From: Devosia sp. SD17-2
GTDB lineage: Bacteria; Pseudomonadota; Alphaproteobacteria; Rhizobiales; Devosiaceae
Assembly: GCF_029201565.1 (NCBI RefSeq)
Contig: NZ_CP104002.1
Location: forward strand, 372,001 to 436,000
Direction of reading: 5' to 3'
DNA: 64,000 bases
Part shown: positions 8,333-16,646 of the stretch, one piece after another
How the letters are laid out: each line of letters opens with the position of its first letter
How positions within the stretch are numbered: the first letter of the stretch is position 1
Position numbers and translations under genes: made by a program
The notes under the pieces: generated by a model
Told to the model about the DNA's origin: nothing
The model's database searches: none
What the model saw: only the letters and a program-made list of their open reading frames with translations

Positions 8333-9388
8333 ATGGCAACCAGTATCGAGCTGAAAAAACTTGAAAAGGCCTATGGTGACATCAAGGTGATCCATGGGGT
8401 CGACCTCACCATCGAGCCCGGCGATTTCACCGTCTTCGTGGGACCATCGGGCTGCGGGAAATCCACTCTTTTGCGCATGATCGCGGGGCTCGAGCCGATT
8501 ACCGGTGGCGATCTGCTGATCGACGGGCAGCGCATGAATGATGTGCCGGCGGCCAAGCGCGGCATCGCCATGGTGTTCCAGTCCTATGCGCTCTATCCGC
8601 ATATGTCGGTCTACCAGAACCTCGCCTTCGGTCTTGAAACGGCAAAAATGCCCAAGGCCGAGATCGAGGTACGGGTGCAGCGCGCGGCGAAAATTCTGAA
8701 GATCGAGCCGCTGCTGAAGCGCAAGCCCAAGCAACTGTCCGGTGGCCAGCGCCAGCGCGTCGCCATTGGCCGGGCGATCGTGCGCGAGCCAAAGATCTTC
8801 CTTTTTGACGAGCCGCTGTCTAACCTTGATGCCGAGCTGCGCGTCGCCATGCGCGTCGAGATCGCCAAGCTGCACAATGATCTTGGGAACACCATGATCT
8901 ATGTGACCCACGATCAGGTCGAAGCCATGACCATGGCGGACAAGATCGTGGTGCTGCGCGCCGGCGTCATCGAGCAGGCCGGTGCGCCGCTCGAGCTTTA
9001 CAACACACCGCGCAATCTCTTCGTCGCCGGCTTTATCGGCTCGCCGAAGATGAACTTTCTCACTGTGACCGAAGCCAATGGGGCTCTCACGACCGCAGGC
9101 AATTCGCTGTCGCTGGGGCGCCCGTCGGCGGGCGCGACGATGCTTGGCATTCGTCCCGAGCACATTTCCATCACCGAGGGTTCGGGTGTGAAATTCGCCG
9201 ATGTGCGGGTCGATCTCGTCGAAAACCTCGGGGGTCAGACCGTGGTCTATGCGACGAGCAATGACGGTCAGGGGCTCAATATCGTGCTCGAAGGCCAGCG
9301 TCAGGTGGAGCTGGGCACCATTGTTCCGGCCTATCTCGATCCGGCCAAGGCCCATATCTTCAACGCCGAGGGCCTTGCCATCCGCTAA
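8333..9388 (+). CDS. ABC sugar transporter ATPase (MsmK/UgpC/MalK type)
   Basis: A 351-residue ATPase. Walker A GPSGCGKST at residues 37-45, signature LSGGQRQR near 133-140, Walker B IFLFDEP near 155-161, D-loop SNLDAELR and the switch His in VTHDQ. The C-terminal about 110 residues form a TOBE/OB regulatory domain typical of the MalK-like group. It energises the two permeases above. Placing the ATPase last in the operon, after two enzymes, is common in alphaproteobacterial sugar operons. Confidence 0.96.
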   Translation: MATSIELKKLEKAYGDIKVIHGVDLTIEPGDFTVFVGPSGCGKSTLLRMIAGLEPITGGDLLIDGQRMNDVPAAKRGIAMVFQSYALYPHMSVYQNLAFGLETAKMPKAEIEVRVQRAAKILKIEPLLKRKPKQLSGGQRQRVAIGRAIVREPKIFLFDEPLSNLDAELRVAMRVEIAKLHNDLGNTMIYVTHDQVEAMTMADKIVVLRAGVIEQAGAPLELYNTPRNLFVAGFIGSPKMNFLTVTEANGALTTAGNSLSLGRPSAGATMLGIRPEHISITEGSGVKFADVRVDLVENLGGQTVVYATSNDGQGLNIVLEGQRQVELGTIVPAYLDPAKAHIFNAEGLAIR

Positions 9389-9476
9389 ATCGCCGGGGTC
9401 CCCAGTTTCGGGCGCCGTCGCAATTGTGATCCTTCGTTCGTCGTGCTCATGGTGGGACGAACGGAGGATTTTTTAT

Positions 9477-10289
9477 ATGCCACAGGTGATTTCGCGCGAC
9501 GGCACGCCCATCGGTTATGAAGTGGCAGGGAGCGGTCCGCTGGTGATCCTCGTGGGCGGGGCCACGCAATATCGCGCTGTCGACGCGCGGACCCCCAATC
9601 TGGTGAAGGCGCTGGCGGCGGACTACACGGTCGTGACTTTTGATCGGCGCGGGCGCGGGGAGTCCGGAGACACCTGGCCCTATGCGGTGGCCCGCGAGGT
9701 GGAGGACATCGCTGCGCTGATGGATGCACTGGGCGGCGAAGCCTATGTCTATGGCATGTCGTCTGGGGCCGTGCTGGCACTTGAGGCGGCGGCAGCGATG
9801 CCGCGTCGGGTCAAGGCGCTGGCGCTTTATGAGCCGCCGATCGATGTGTCGCGCAGTTCAGCGGACTATCAGTCGGACCATGCCGACATGGCGGCGCTTG
9901 CAGCGGCAGAGAAGGGCGAGGAGATGATGCGCCAGTTCCTTCTTGGCGTCGGTATGCCGGCCGAGGGCATGGCGGCGTTTGAGAAAAGCCCGGCCTGGCC
10001 CGCTTATGCCTCGATCGGCCTCACCATCGAGCATGACTATCGCGTGCTGGCCGATGCCCGTAAGGGAGATAATCCGCCCGAACGCTGGCAGAACGCCATT
10101 ATGCCGGTGCTGGTGATCAACGGCGACAAGAGCTTTGACTTCATGGCGGCTGGTGCCGACTGGGTGGCCTCAGGGCTTCACAATGGCGAGCGGATCACGC
10201 TGGCCGACCAGAGCCATGACGTCGACCCGATGGTGCTGGCGCCGCTGCTCAATGTGTTTTTCCAGATGGGCAGCGTGATGGTGCACTGA
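9477..10289 (+). CDS. Alpha/beta-fold hydrolase
   Basis: A 270-residue alpha/beta hydrolase. It starts with the typical RDGTPIGYEVAGSGPLVILVGG, has an oxyanion region, the nucleophile elbow GMSSGAV with Ser near residue 99, and a late His in ADQSHDVDP. I use the ATG at 9477, with GGAGG about 10 bases upstream; a longer frame to 9201 lies within the ATPase gene. It is 88 bp behind the importer operon and may be read through from it, but a separate promoter is possible. Its substrate is unknown; it could be unrelated to sugar use. Confidence 0.87.
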   Translation: MPQVISRDGTPIGYEVAGSGPLVILVGGATQYRAVDARTPNLVKALAADYTVVTFDRRGRGESGDTWPYAVAREVEDIAALMDALGGEAYVYGMSSGAVLALEAAAAMPRRVKALALYEPPIDVSRSSADYQSDHADMAALAAAEKGEEMMRQFLLGVGMPAEGMAAFEKSPAWPAYASIGLTIEHDYRVLADARKGDNPPERWQNAIMPVLVINGDKSFDFMAAGADWVASGLHNGERITLADQSHDVDPMVLAPLLNVFFQMGSVMVH

Positions 10290-10295
10290 GGGGGC

Positions 10296-10405
10296 CCCCC
10301 CCACCCGGCCTCCCCCTGGTAGGGGGAGGGGCGGTGCGGTGGCTCTCAGGCGGTTCGGCAAGCTCGATTTGTCCCTCCCCCTTCTGCAGGGAGGTTAGGT
10401 GGGTG
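10296..10405. repeat. GC-rich imperfect palindromic intergenic repeat
   Basis: Between two convergent genes. It includes a perfect 8-bp stem CCTCCCCC/GGGGGAGG (10309-10316 with 10322-10329) and outer arms that pair loosely (CCCACCCGGCCTCCC with GGGAGGTTAGGTGGG). Similar in style to the elements at 16497 and 45923. May also act as a terminator for the hydrolase and the TetR gene. Confidence 0.6.
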
Positions 10406-10408
10406 CTC

Positions 10409-11098
10409 TTACCCGACCGGCTTGGTCTTGAGATAATCGAGCACCATCTGGACGGCGTGGGCTTCGCGTTCCTGGACCATGCCGACACTGGTCAGATCGC
10501 GTTCGAAGATGACCGAGAGCGTGGCGGCGTTGGAAACGTAGAAGAAGCCCAAGGCGGCGACGGAGATGTAGAGCTGCACCGGGTCGACGTCGCGACGGAA
10601 AATGCCGGCTTCATTGCCACGCAGGATAATGGCTTCGATCTGCCCGACGAGGGGCGAATGCAGCGCCTTGATGTCCGGCAGGGTTTTGAGGAACCGCGCG
10701 TTCTCGATGTTTTCGGTGCCGAGCAGGCGCGTGAACCACGGGTTGGCGAGGAAATGCCGGAAGGTGAACCGCACCAGCCGGTCCATGGCCTGGGCCGGAT
10801 CATATTGATCTAGGCTTAGGGCACGCTCGCCGCGGCGGATCTCCTGATAGGCGTCGAGCAGCACCGCCCGGTAGAGATCCTCCTTGTTGCCGAAGTAATG
10901 GTAGAGCAGGCGCTTGTTGGCGCCGGCCCGCTCGGCAATTGCGTCTACCCGTGCCCCTTCAAATCCGCGATCGGCAAATTCCACGCGCCCGGCCGCAAGG
11001 ATCGAGGCCTTGGTCTTGACCGAGTTGCGCGGGCGCCGTTCGGCGGCGTCAGCCGCGCGCTTGGGCGCGATCGCCGCGGGTGAAGAGGGCTCTGACAC
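10409..11098 (-). CDS. TetR-family transcriptional regulator
   Basis: A 229-residue regulator with an N-terminal TetR helix-turn-helix (ILAAGRVEFADRGFEGARV, then KRLLYHYFGNKEDLYRAVL) at about residues 31-77, after a basic 30-residue tail, and a helical ligand-binding domain. Its 5' end overlaps the 3' end of tctA by 50 bp in another frame, so it is the last gene of the tctCBA transcript and would be made whenever the transporter is, which suits feedback control of that operon. No other in-frame ATG lies between the overlap and the helix-turn-helix. The ligand may be the transported carboxylate or a derivative; this is inference. Confidence 0.92.
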   Translation of the reverse strand: MSEPSSPAAIAPKRAADAAERRPRNSVKTKASILAAGRVEFADRGFEGARVDAIAERAGANKRLLYHYFGNKEDLYRAVLLDAYQEIRRGERALSLDQYDPAQAMDRLVRFTFRHFLANPWFTRLLGTENIENARFLKTLPDIKALHSPLVGQIEAIILRGNEAGIFRRDVDPVQLYISVAALGFFYVSNAATLSVIFERDLTSVGMVQEREAHAVQMVLDYLKTKPVG

Positions 11099-12572
11099 GT
11101 TTGGAAACCGCCGGAATGGACATCAGGATGGTGAGGACGATGATGAGGCAGATAACAGCACTGATCGGCCGGGTAAAGAACGGGGTCGGATCGCCATTGG
11201 TGAGCATCAGCCCGCGCCGCAGGTTGAGGTCGAGCAGATCGCCGAGCACAATGCCGAGGACGAGCGGGGCCATGGGATATTTCATCTCCCGCAGGATGAA
11301 GCCGACGATGCCGAAGGCGAGCATGACATAGACGTCGAACATGCGCTGGGTGATGGCAAAGGAGCCAACCACACAGAGGATATAGACGACCGCCATGAGC
11401 CGTTCGCGCGGCACCTGCAGAACCTTGATGAAGAGCTTGGTCAGCGATAGGCCAAAGATGAGATTGGCGATGGTCGCAAGGAGCAGCATGGCCACGACCT
11501 GGTAGAGGAAGACCGGGTTTTCGACCATCAGCATGGGGCCGGGGCGGATGCCGTGGATCATCATGGCGGCGATGAGAACGGCTGCGGCGGCCGAGCCGGG
11601 CAGGGCCAGCGTCAGGGTCGGGATCATTGAGGCGGAGACTACGGCATTGTCGCCGGTTTCCGCCGCGATCAGGCCCTCTTGGCTGCCCTTGCCGAATTCT
11701 TCAGGGTTCTTCGAGAATTTCTTGGCCGCGGCATAGGAACTCCACGAGCCCACGTCCTCCCCGACACCGGGGATAATGCCGACAAAGGTGCCGATAATGC
11801 CCGAGCGCAGGATGGTCTTCCAATACTGGAAGATTTCCTTGAAGCGCGGCACCACCCGGTCATTGACCGAGGCGATGTGGGGCACGGCGGTCCGCTTCAT
11901 GGTGGAAAGAATTTCAGCCAGGCCAAAGGCGCCGACCATGGCCGGAATGATGTCGATGCCGCCGCCGAGTCCCTGGATGCCGAAGGTGAAGCGCTGGTGG
12001 GCGTGGAGCGTTTCCATGCCAATCATCGCAACGAGGAGGCCCAGGATGCCCGCGATATAGCCTTTCAATGGCGTGTCCGAGCCGGCCATCTGTCCGGAAA
12101 TGACGACGCCGAAAAGGGCGAGCCAGAAAAATTCATAGGAGCCGAATTTGAGCGCCGCCTCGGAGAGCACCGGGGCGATGATGGCGAGAAAGAAGATCCC
12201 AACCAGCGTGCCCAGCGTCGAGGAAGTGGTAGCCAGGCCCATGGCGAGGCCTGCCTTGCCCTGACGGGCAAGCGGGTGGCCGTCGAGCGTTGCCGCGGCA
12301 TTGGCCGGGGTGCCCGGGATGTTGAGCAGGATGGCCGTGCGACTGCCGCCATAGATGGCGCCGAGATAGACGCACATCAGGGTCAGGATCGCCTGGTCAG
12401 GCGCCATCTTGTAGGTGAGGGTGACGAGGAGGGCGACGCCCATGGTGGCAGTGAGGCCGGGGAGAATGCCGATGGTAACGCCGAGCAATGTGGCCCAGGC
12501 AACATTGAATAGGCCGGCCGGAGTGAGGAAATGGGCCACGCCCTGGCCGAGGAGAATGAGGCCGTCAAACAT
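11049..12572 (-). CDS. tctA: Tripartite tricarboxylate transporter, large membrane subunit
   Basis: A 507-residue very hydrophobic protein with about 11 to 12 membrane segments and the TctA signatures (GVTIGILPGLTATMGVALL near residue 30; ILLNIPGTPANAAATLDGHPLARQG; GIIPGVGEDVGSWSSY; TGDNAVVSASMIPTLTLALPGSAA). It forms the channel of a solute-binding-protein-dependent secondary transporter that imports carboxylates such as citrate, using an ion gradient. The ATG at 12572 is preceded by AGGA at a suitable distance. Order tctC-tctB-tctA matches the usual operon. Confidence 0.96.
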   Translation of the reverse strand: MFDGLILLGQGVAHFLTPAGLFNVAWATLLGVTIGILPGLTATMGVALLVTLTYKMAPDQAILTLMCVYLGAIYGGSRTAILLNIPGTPANAAATLDGHPLARQGKAGLAMGLATTSSTLGTLVGIFFLAIIAPVLSEAALKFGSYEFFWLALFGVVISGQMAGSDTPLKGYIAGILGLLVAMIGMETLHAHQRFTFGIQGLGGGIDIIPAMVGAFGLAEILSTMKRTAVPHIASVNDRVVPRFKEIFQYWKTILRSGIIGTFVGIIPGVGEDVGSWSSYAAAKKFSKNPEEFGKGSQEGLIAAETGDNAVVSASMIPTLTLALPGSAAAAVLIAAMMIHGIRPGPMLMVENPVFLYQVVAMLLLATIANLIFGLSLTKLFIKVLQVPRERLMAVVYILCVVGSFAITQRMFDVYVMLAFGIVGFILREMKYPMAPLVLGIVLGDLLDLNLRRGLMLTNGDPTPFFTRPISAVICLIIVLTILMSIPAVSKRVRALFTRGDRAQARG

Positions 12573-12626
12573 ATGGATAAGTCCTGAGGGCCGCGATGGG
12601 GTGAAGGCTGCTCATGATCGCTCCCC

Positions 12627-13151
12627 TCACGGCAGGCGCACGAGGAAGATGCGCTCGAAGACGAAATAGACGCCGAGGCCGGCGACGAGGGCCACCAGAA
12701 AAGCCCAGATCAGCGTGCGGATCAGCGAGCCGGGGTGGTCGGCGAGCACGGTTTCGAAGAGGGCGATGAAGGTGAAGATGAAGAGGCTCGAAGCCATCCA
12801 GAACGGCATATTGCCGACCAGCAGCAGGGTGTAGGCCAGCGCCAGGCCGAGGGCGGCGAGTACGCGCATGGCGCTCCACGAGACGAGAGCGCGCGCCAGA
12901 GGGGCGCCGGAGCCGAGCTGGTCGAGGCGAAAGGATCGCAGGAACAGCAGTGACCCGCAGAGGGTGAGCGCTCCGCCCAGGATCAGTGGCACGAGGCCGG
13001 GAATGGTGGCGGGATGAATGCGCCGGACTTCGAGGCGATCCATGGTCCAGGAGAAATAGACCACCGCAAGTCCAAGGGCCACGAGCAGGACCGAGGTGAT
13101 CAGGTCGGCGCGGACGCGCATGGCATCTTCGGTGGAAGCAGGATGAGTCAT
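12627..13151 (-). CDS. tctB: Tripartite tricarboxylate transporter, small membrane subunit
   Basis: A 174-residue membrane protein with four hydrophobic segments (ITSVLLVALGLAVVYFSW; IPGLVPLILGGALTLCGSLL; ALAYTLLLVGNMPFWMASSLFIF; LIWAFLVALVAGLGVYFVF), as expected for TctB. It partners TctA in the membrane. The start could be the ATG at 13151 or the in-frame ATG at 13121 (MRVRADL); neither has a strong ribosome-binding site. 54 bp separate it from tctA. Confidence 0.9.
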   Translation of the reverse strand: MTHPASTEDAMRVRADLITSVLLVALGLAVVYFSWTMDRLEVRRIHPATIPGLVPLILGGALTLCGSLLFLRSFRLDQLGSGAPLARALVSWSAMRVLAALGLALAYTLLLVGNMPFWMASSLFIFTFIALFETVLADHPGSLIRTLIWAFLVALVAGLGVYFVFERIFLVRLP

Positions 13152-13217
13152 GACGATGGAGTAGCTTTCATAGTCGGGATGGGGCGGCGGCCGGGAGGGA
13201 CCGCCACCCCGAGGCGC

Positions 13218-14255
13218 TTACTGCACGCCCACTTCGGTCATGGTTTCGCAGTCGATGCCGATTGTGGAGGGATCCTTGACGGCCTCGCCGCGACCAACCG
13301 CGTCACAGGCTTCGAGGATGACGACCGGCATGGCCAGGGCCCGGGCTTCGGCGCCATGGGACGGTGCGAAGACGGCGCCGAAAGTTTCGGCATAGGTCTT
13401 GATGGACTCGGCGGTGCTGACCTTTTCGGCCCAGATCTTGTCGAGCGTGGCGACGACCTCATCAGGCACGCCGGTGGGGATGAAGATGCCGAAATAGTCG
13501 GGCGCCAGTTCCATGTCGGGCAGCCAGTCGGTGATCGGCGGGATGGGGTCGACGCCTTCGAGCAGCAGCGGCTGATCGGAAAGGACGGCCAGGGCGCGCA
13601 GGCGCTTGCCGCGGATCAGTTCGGTCTGTTCGACGGCGAGCTGAGTGGTGACCATGGCTTCGCCGGCAGCGGTGGCAATGGCTGCAGGGCCGCCGCCGTC
13701 ATAGGTGATCATGTTGTAGTCAAAGCCATCGGCTGCGCCGGAGAGCGCTGCAATGGCCGTGCCGCCCGAGGAGGTGATACCGGCAGTGGCCACGGTGACC
13801 GAATTGCCGCGCGTCTTGAAGGCTTCTAGCAGCTGGCCGAAATCGGTGAACTCGCTGTCGACGGGAACCGAAACCACCGGCACGTTGGCGACGGAGAGGT
13901 AGATGTGCCAATCGTCGATGTCAGTGTCTTCGAGCAGGCCCGTCACCGCATAGGTGGCGTTGTTGGCAATGGCGTTGGCCGTCCAGGTGTAGCCGTCGCG
14001 CGGGGCGTTCAGCACTTCCTGGGTGCCGATGGCGCCGGATGCGCCGGGCTGGTTGACCACCACCACCTCGACGCCAAGCGCCTCGGCGAGGATGGGTGCG
14101 GTGACGCGGGTAACCTGGTCGGTTGAGCCGCCGGCGCCCCAGGGGACGATCAGATTGATCGGCCGGTCGGGCTTCCATTCCTGCGCAAAAGTCATAGTGG
14201 TGCCCAGCACCAGGAGCGAGGCTCCCGTTGCCAGGACAGGATGCAATTTCCGCAT
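13218..14255 (-). CDS. tctC: Tripartite tricarboxylate transporter, substrate-binding protein
   Basis: A 345-residue periplasmic receptor (TctC/Bug family). A Sec signal peptide covers about the first 25 residues (MRKLHPVLATGASLLVLGTT, then MTFAQ), followed by the family start KPDRPINLIVPWGAGGSTDQ, where the glycine-rich loop binds the carboxylate. I chose the ATG at 14255 because GGGAGGAAGG precedes it directly; an upstream in-frame extension to 14270 would include that ribosome-binding site. First gene of tctCBA-tetR, with a long 5' region that holds palindrome site D. Confidence 0.94.
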   Translation of the reverse strand: MRKLHPVLATGASLLVLGTTMTFAQEWKPDRPINLIVPWGAGGSTDQVTRVTAPILAEALGVEVVVVNQPGASGAIGTQEVLNAPRDGYTWTANAIANNATYAVTGLLEDTDIDDWHIYLSVANVPVVSVPVDSEFTDFGQLLEAFKTRGNSVTVATAGITSSGGTAIAALSGAADGFDYNMITYDGGGPAAIATAAGEAMVTTQLAVEQTELIRGKRLRALAVLSDQPLLLEGVDPIPPITDWLPDMELAPDYFGIFIPTGVPDEVVATLDKIWAEKVSTAESIKTYAETFGAVFAPSHGAEARALAMPVVILEACDAVGRGEAVKDPSTIGIDCETMTEVGVQ

Positions 14256-14347
14256 CGTCCTTCCTCCCAAAAATATGGTGTGGGGCCGGTTTTTTTGGCC
14301 CTCAGACGGCGAGCTTGCGATTGGCTTGGCACGCTGTCAAGCCAGAA

Positions 14348-14363
14348 GTAACCGTGTGGTGAT
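14348..14363. promoter_or_regulatory. Operator-like palindrome, site D
   Basis: GTAACCGTGTGGTGAT, between tctC and the TauE/SafE gene. Left arm GTAACC is exact, right arm GGTGAT is as in site B. It is 92 bp from the tctC start and 118 bp from the permease start, so it could act on either. The weakest case of the four because the neighbours are not sugar genes. Confidence 0.4.
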
Positions 14364-14481
14364 TTTGAGGCTTGCCGGGATAGCCTTGAAAATCCCGGTT
14401 TCGCTGACTGAAATCGATGCTAAAAATCTGCTGCAGCGTGTTTAGGGACCGGCTCGTTCGGTCGGCCTTGGGGGACAGGAT

Positions 14482-15228
14482 TTGGAAATCGATATTGGCC
14501 GCTATGCCATCATGGCGGCGGCACTGGCGGCTGGCGCCGTGGTCAAGGGCGCGACCGGCATGGGTTTGCCGCTGATCGCGCTGCCGGTGCTGGCGTCGAC
14601 CCTCGGGCTTCAGCATGCGGTGGGCATCATGGTCGTGGTGCAGGTTGTCACCAATTCCCTGCAGACCTGGCAGTTCCGGGCAGCGTCGCGCAGTGATGCT
14701 ACACGTTTCCTGCCGCTCTTCCTCGTCGGGGGCGGGCTCGGCGTTACCGTCGGCACCTGGCTCCTGACCAATCTTCCCGAACGGGTGCTGATCCTGGCGC
14801 TGGGTCTTTTGTTGATCGGCTATTTCCTGCTCAAGCTCACCAAGCCGCATCTCGTGGTCGGACCGGTGGTTGCGCGGCGGTTCGGGCCGGCGGCCGGCTT
14901 TGGGAGTGGCGTGCTGCAGGGCGCTACGGGTATTTCGGCGCCGATCGGCGTGACCTTCATCCATGCCATGGGGCTGGGGCGAGAGGCCCATCTCTACGCG
15001 GTATCGGCCATGTTTCTCGTGCTCGGTATTGTCCAGCTGCCAGCGCTGATTTTTTCCGGCGTGATGCAGCCGGTCTGGGTGCTCGAGGCGCTGGCGGCGC
15101 TGGTCCCGATCATGATTTTCATGCCGGTGGGGCAGGCGCTTGCCGGAAAGCTCAGCCGCGCGGCCTTCGATCGGATGATCCTGCTTTTCCTCGGACTGGT
15201 CGGCCTCAAGATGGTGCTCGGGCTCTAA
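14482..15228 (+). CDS. TauE/SafE-family sulfite/anion exporter permease
   Basis: A 248-residue membrane protein with about eight hydrophobic segments. The family-typical GAVVKGATGMGLPLIALPVL (about residues 18-37) and a second half with GSGVLQGATGISAPIG, the inverted-repeat counterpart, are clear. TauE/SafE proteins export sulfite, sulfoacetate or other organic anions. The start is a TTG at 14482 with GGGGA about 8 bases upstream; the next ATG (near residue 10) would cut into the first segment. It diverges from tctCBA, so one carboxylate or sulfonate system may be served by both; inference. Confidence 0.88.
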   Translation: MEIDIGRYAIMAAALAAGAVVKGATGMGLPLIALPVLASTLGLQHAVGIMVVVQVVTNSLQTWQFRAASRSDATRFLPLFLVGGGLGVTVGTWLLTNLPERVLILALGLLLIGYFLLKLTKPHLVVGPVVARRFGPAAGFGSGVLQGATGISAPIGVTFIHAMGLGREAHLYAVSAMFLVLGIVQLPALIFSGVMQPVWVLEALAALVPIMIFMPVGQALAGKLSRAAFDRMILLFLGLVGLKMVLGL

Positions 15229-15289
15229 CGATATAGCCAAAAGGCCAGATTGGACCCGCTTGACGGCGATGGCGCGATGCGGCTAGGAA

Positions 15290-15305
15290 GTAACCAACCA
15301 GTTAC
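15290..15305. promoter_or_regulatory. Operator-like palindrome, site C
   Basis: GTAACCAACCAGTTAC, the best symmetrical copy of the four sites: left arm GTAACC, right arm AGTTAC. It lies 28 bp before the start codon of the third Gfo/Idh/MocA gene, where it would overlap the transcript start or promoter. It ties this operon to the importer operon at 3089. Confidence 0.6.
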
Positions 15306-15333
15306 AACGAGTCGTATTTGCCGGAGGACAAGA

Positions 15334-16485
15334 ATGGCGGAACAACGGATTGGTATCATCATGCACGGCGTGACCGGCCGCATGGGGTATAATCAGCATC
15401 TGGTGCGCTCGATCCTGGCGATCCGGGACCAGGGCGGCATCGCGCTCAGCAATGGCGACCGGCTCGTTGTCGACCCGATCATCGTCGGCCGTGACGCCGA
15501 CAAGATCGAGCGTCTGGCCAAGAAGCACAATATCGCCCGCTGGGGTTCCGACCTCGATGCGGCGCTGGCCAATCCGGATGACACGGTGTTCTTCGATGCC
15601 GGCACGACGCTGATGCGTGCGGGCCTGCTCGAAAAGGCTCTGGCCGCCGGCAAGCATGTCTATTGCGAAAAGCCGACTTCGGATGATCTGGAAGTTGCGC
15701 TCAATCTCGCCAAGACCGCCCGCGCCTCGGGCCTCAAGCACGGCGTGGTGCAGGACAAGCTGTTCCTGCCGGGCCTGCAGAAGATCAAGATGCTGAAGGA
15801 CTCCGGCTTTTTCGGCGACATCCTCTCGGTGCGCGGCGAGTTCGGCTATTGGGTGTTCGAGGGCGACTGGCAGAAGGCGCAGCGCCCGAGCTGGAACTAT
15901 CGCAAGGCCGATGGCGGCGGCATCATCCTCGATATGCTGTGCCACTGGCGCTATGTGCTCGACAATCTCTTCGGTGAAGTGAAGGCGGTGTCCTGCCTTG
16001 GCGCGACGCATATTCCCGAGCGTGTCGACGAGAATGGCAAACGCTTCAAGGCCGATACGGATGATGCGGCCTATGCGACCTTCGAGCTCGAAGGCGGGAT
16101 CGTTGCTCAGATCAATTCAAGCTGGACCACCCGCGTGCGCCGCGACGATCTCGTGACCTTCCATGTCGATGGCACGCATGGTTCGGCGGTGGCGGGGCTG
16201 CACAAATGCTGGACCCAGCATCGCGTCAACACGCCCAAACCGGTGTGGAACCCCGACCAGCCGCAGACCATGAACTTCTTCAACGATTGGGAAGAGGTTC
16301 CGGACAACTGGCCGTCCGATAACGGGTTCAAGGCGCAGTGGGAAATGTTCCTCCGCCACGTCGCCGAAGACGCGCCATGGGAATATGGCCTCGAGGCTGG
16401 CGCCAAGGGCGTGCAGCTGGCCGAGCTTGGTCTCAAGAGCTGGGCCGAACGCCGCTGGCTCGATGTACCGAAGCTGGAGTTTTGA
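15334..16485 (+). CDS. Gfo/Idh/MocA-family oxidoreductase (third of three)
   Basis: A 383-residue NAD(P)-dependent dehydrogenase. N-terminal Rossmann region IGIIMHGVTGRMGYNQH, family signature GKHVYCEKPTSDD near residue 113, and a C-terminal domain with GGGIILDMLCHWRYVLDNLFG holding the likely catalytic His. The ATG at 15334 is preceded by CCGGAGG; a longer frame to 15250 would run over the operator-like site C and is rejected. It heads a three-gene operon with a DUF993 protein and a TIM-barrel isomerase. Together these look like an oxidation, carbon-carbon or elimination step, and isomerisation of a sugar or cyclitol. Confidence 0.92.
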   Translation: MAEQRIGIIMHGVTGRMGYNQHLVRSILAIRDQGGIALSNGDRLVVDPIIVGRDADKIERLAKKHNIARWGSDLDAALANPDDTVFFDAGTTLMRAGLLEKALAAGKHVYCEKPTSDDLEVALNLAKTARASGLKHGVVQDKLFLPGLQKIKMLKDSGFFGDILSVRGEFGYWVFEGDWQKAQRPSWNYRKADGGGIILDMLCHWRYVLDNLFGEVKAVSCLGATHIPERVDENGKRFKADTDDAAYATFELEGGIVAQINSSWTTRVRRDDLVTFHVDGTHGSAVAGLHKCWTQHRVNTPKPVWNPDQPQTMNFFNDWEEVPDNWPSDNGFKAQWEMFLRHVAEDAPWEYGLEAGAKGVQLAELGLKSWAERRWLDVPKLEF

Positions 16486-16496
16486 GGTTTTAGGGG

Positions 16497-16633
16497 AAGG
16501 CCCCCTCACCCGGCCCCAAAGAGGGGCCGACCTCTCCCCCAAAGGGAGAGGTGTCGCCAGACCCGTCAATGTGCCCTCTTCACCTCTCCCTTAGGGGGAG
16601 AGGTCGGCGCGAAGCGCCGGGTGAGGGGGCCTT
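16497..16633. repeat. 137-bp nested inverted repeat inside an operon
   Basis: Outer arms AAGGCCCCCTCACCCGGC (16497-16514) and its exact complement at 16616-16633; inner arms of 28 bp (16526-16553 and 16581-16608) pair with one mismatch. As RNA it would fold into a very stable long hairpin between the dehydrogenase and DUF993 genes. It belongs in style to the elements at 10296 and 45923, a dispersed palindromic family. Confidence 0.8.
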
Positions 16634-16646
16634 TCTTGGAGGCACC

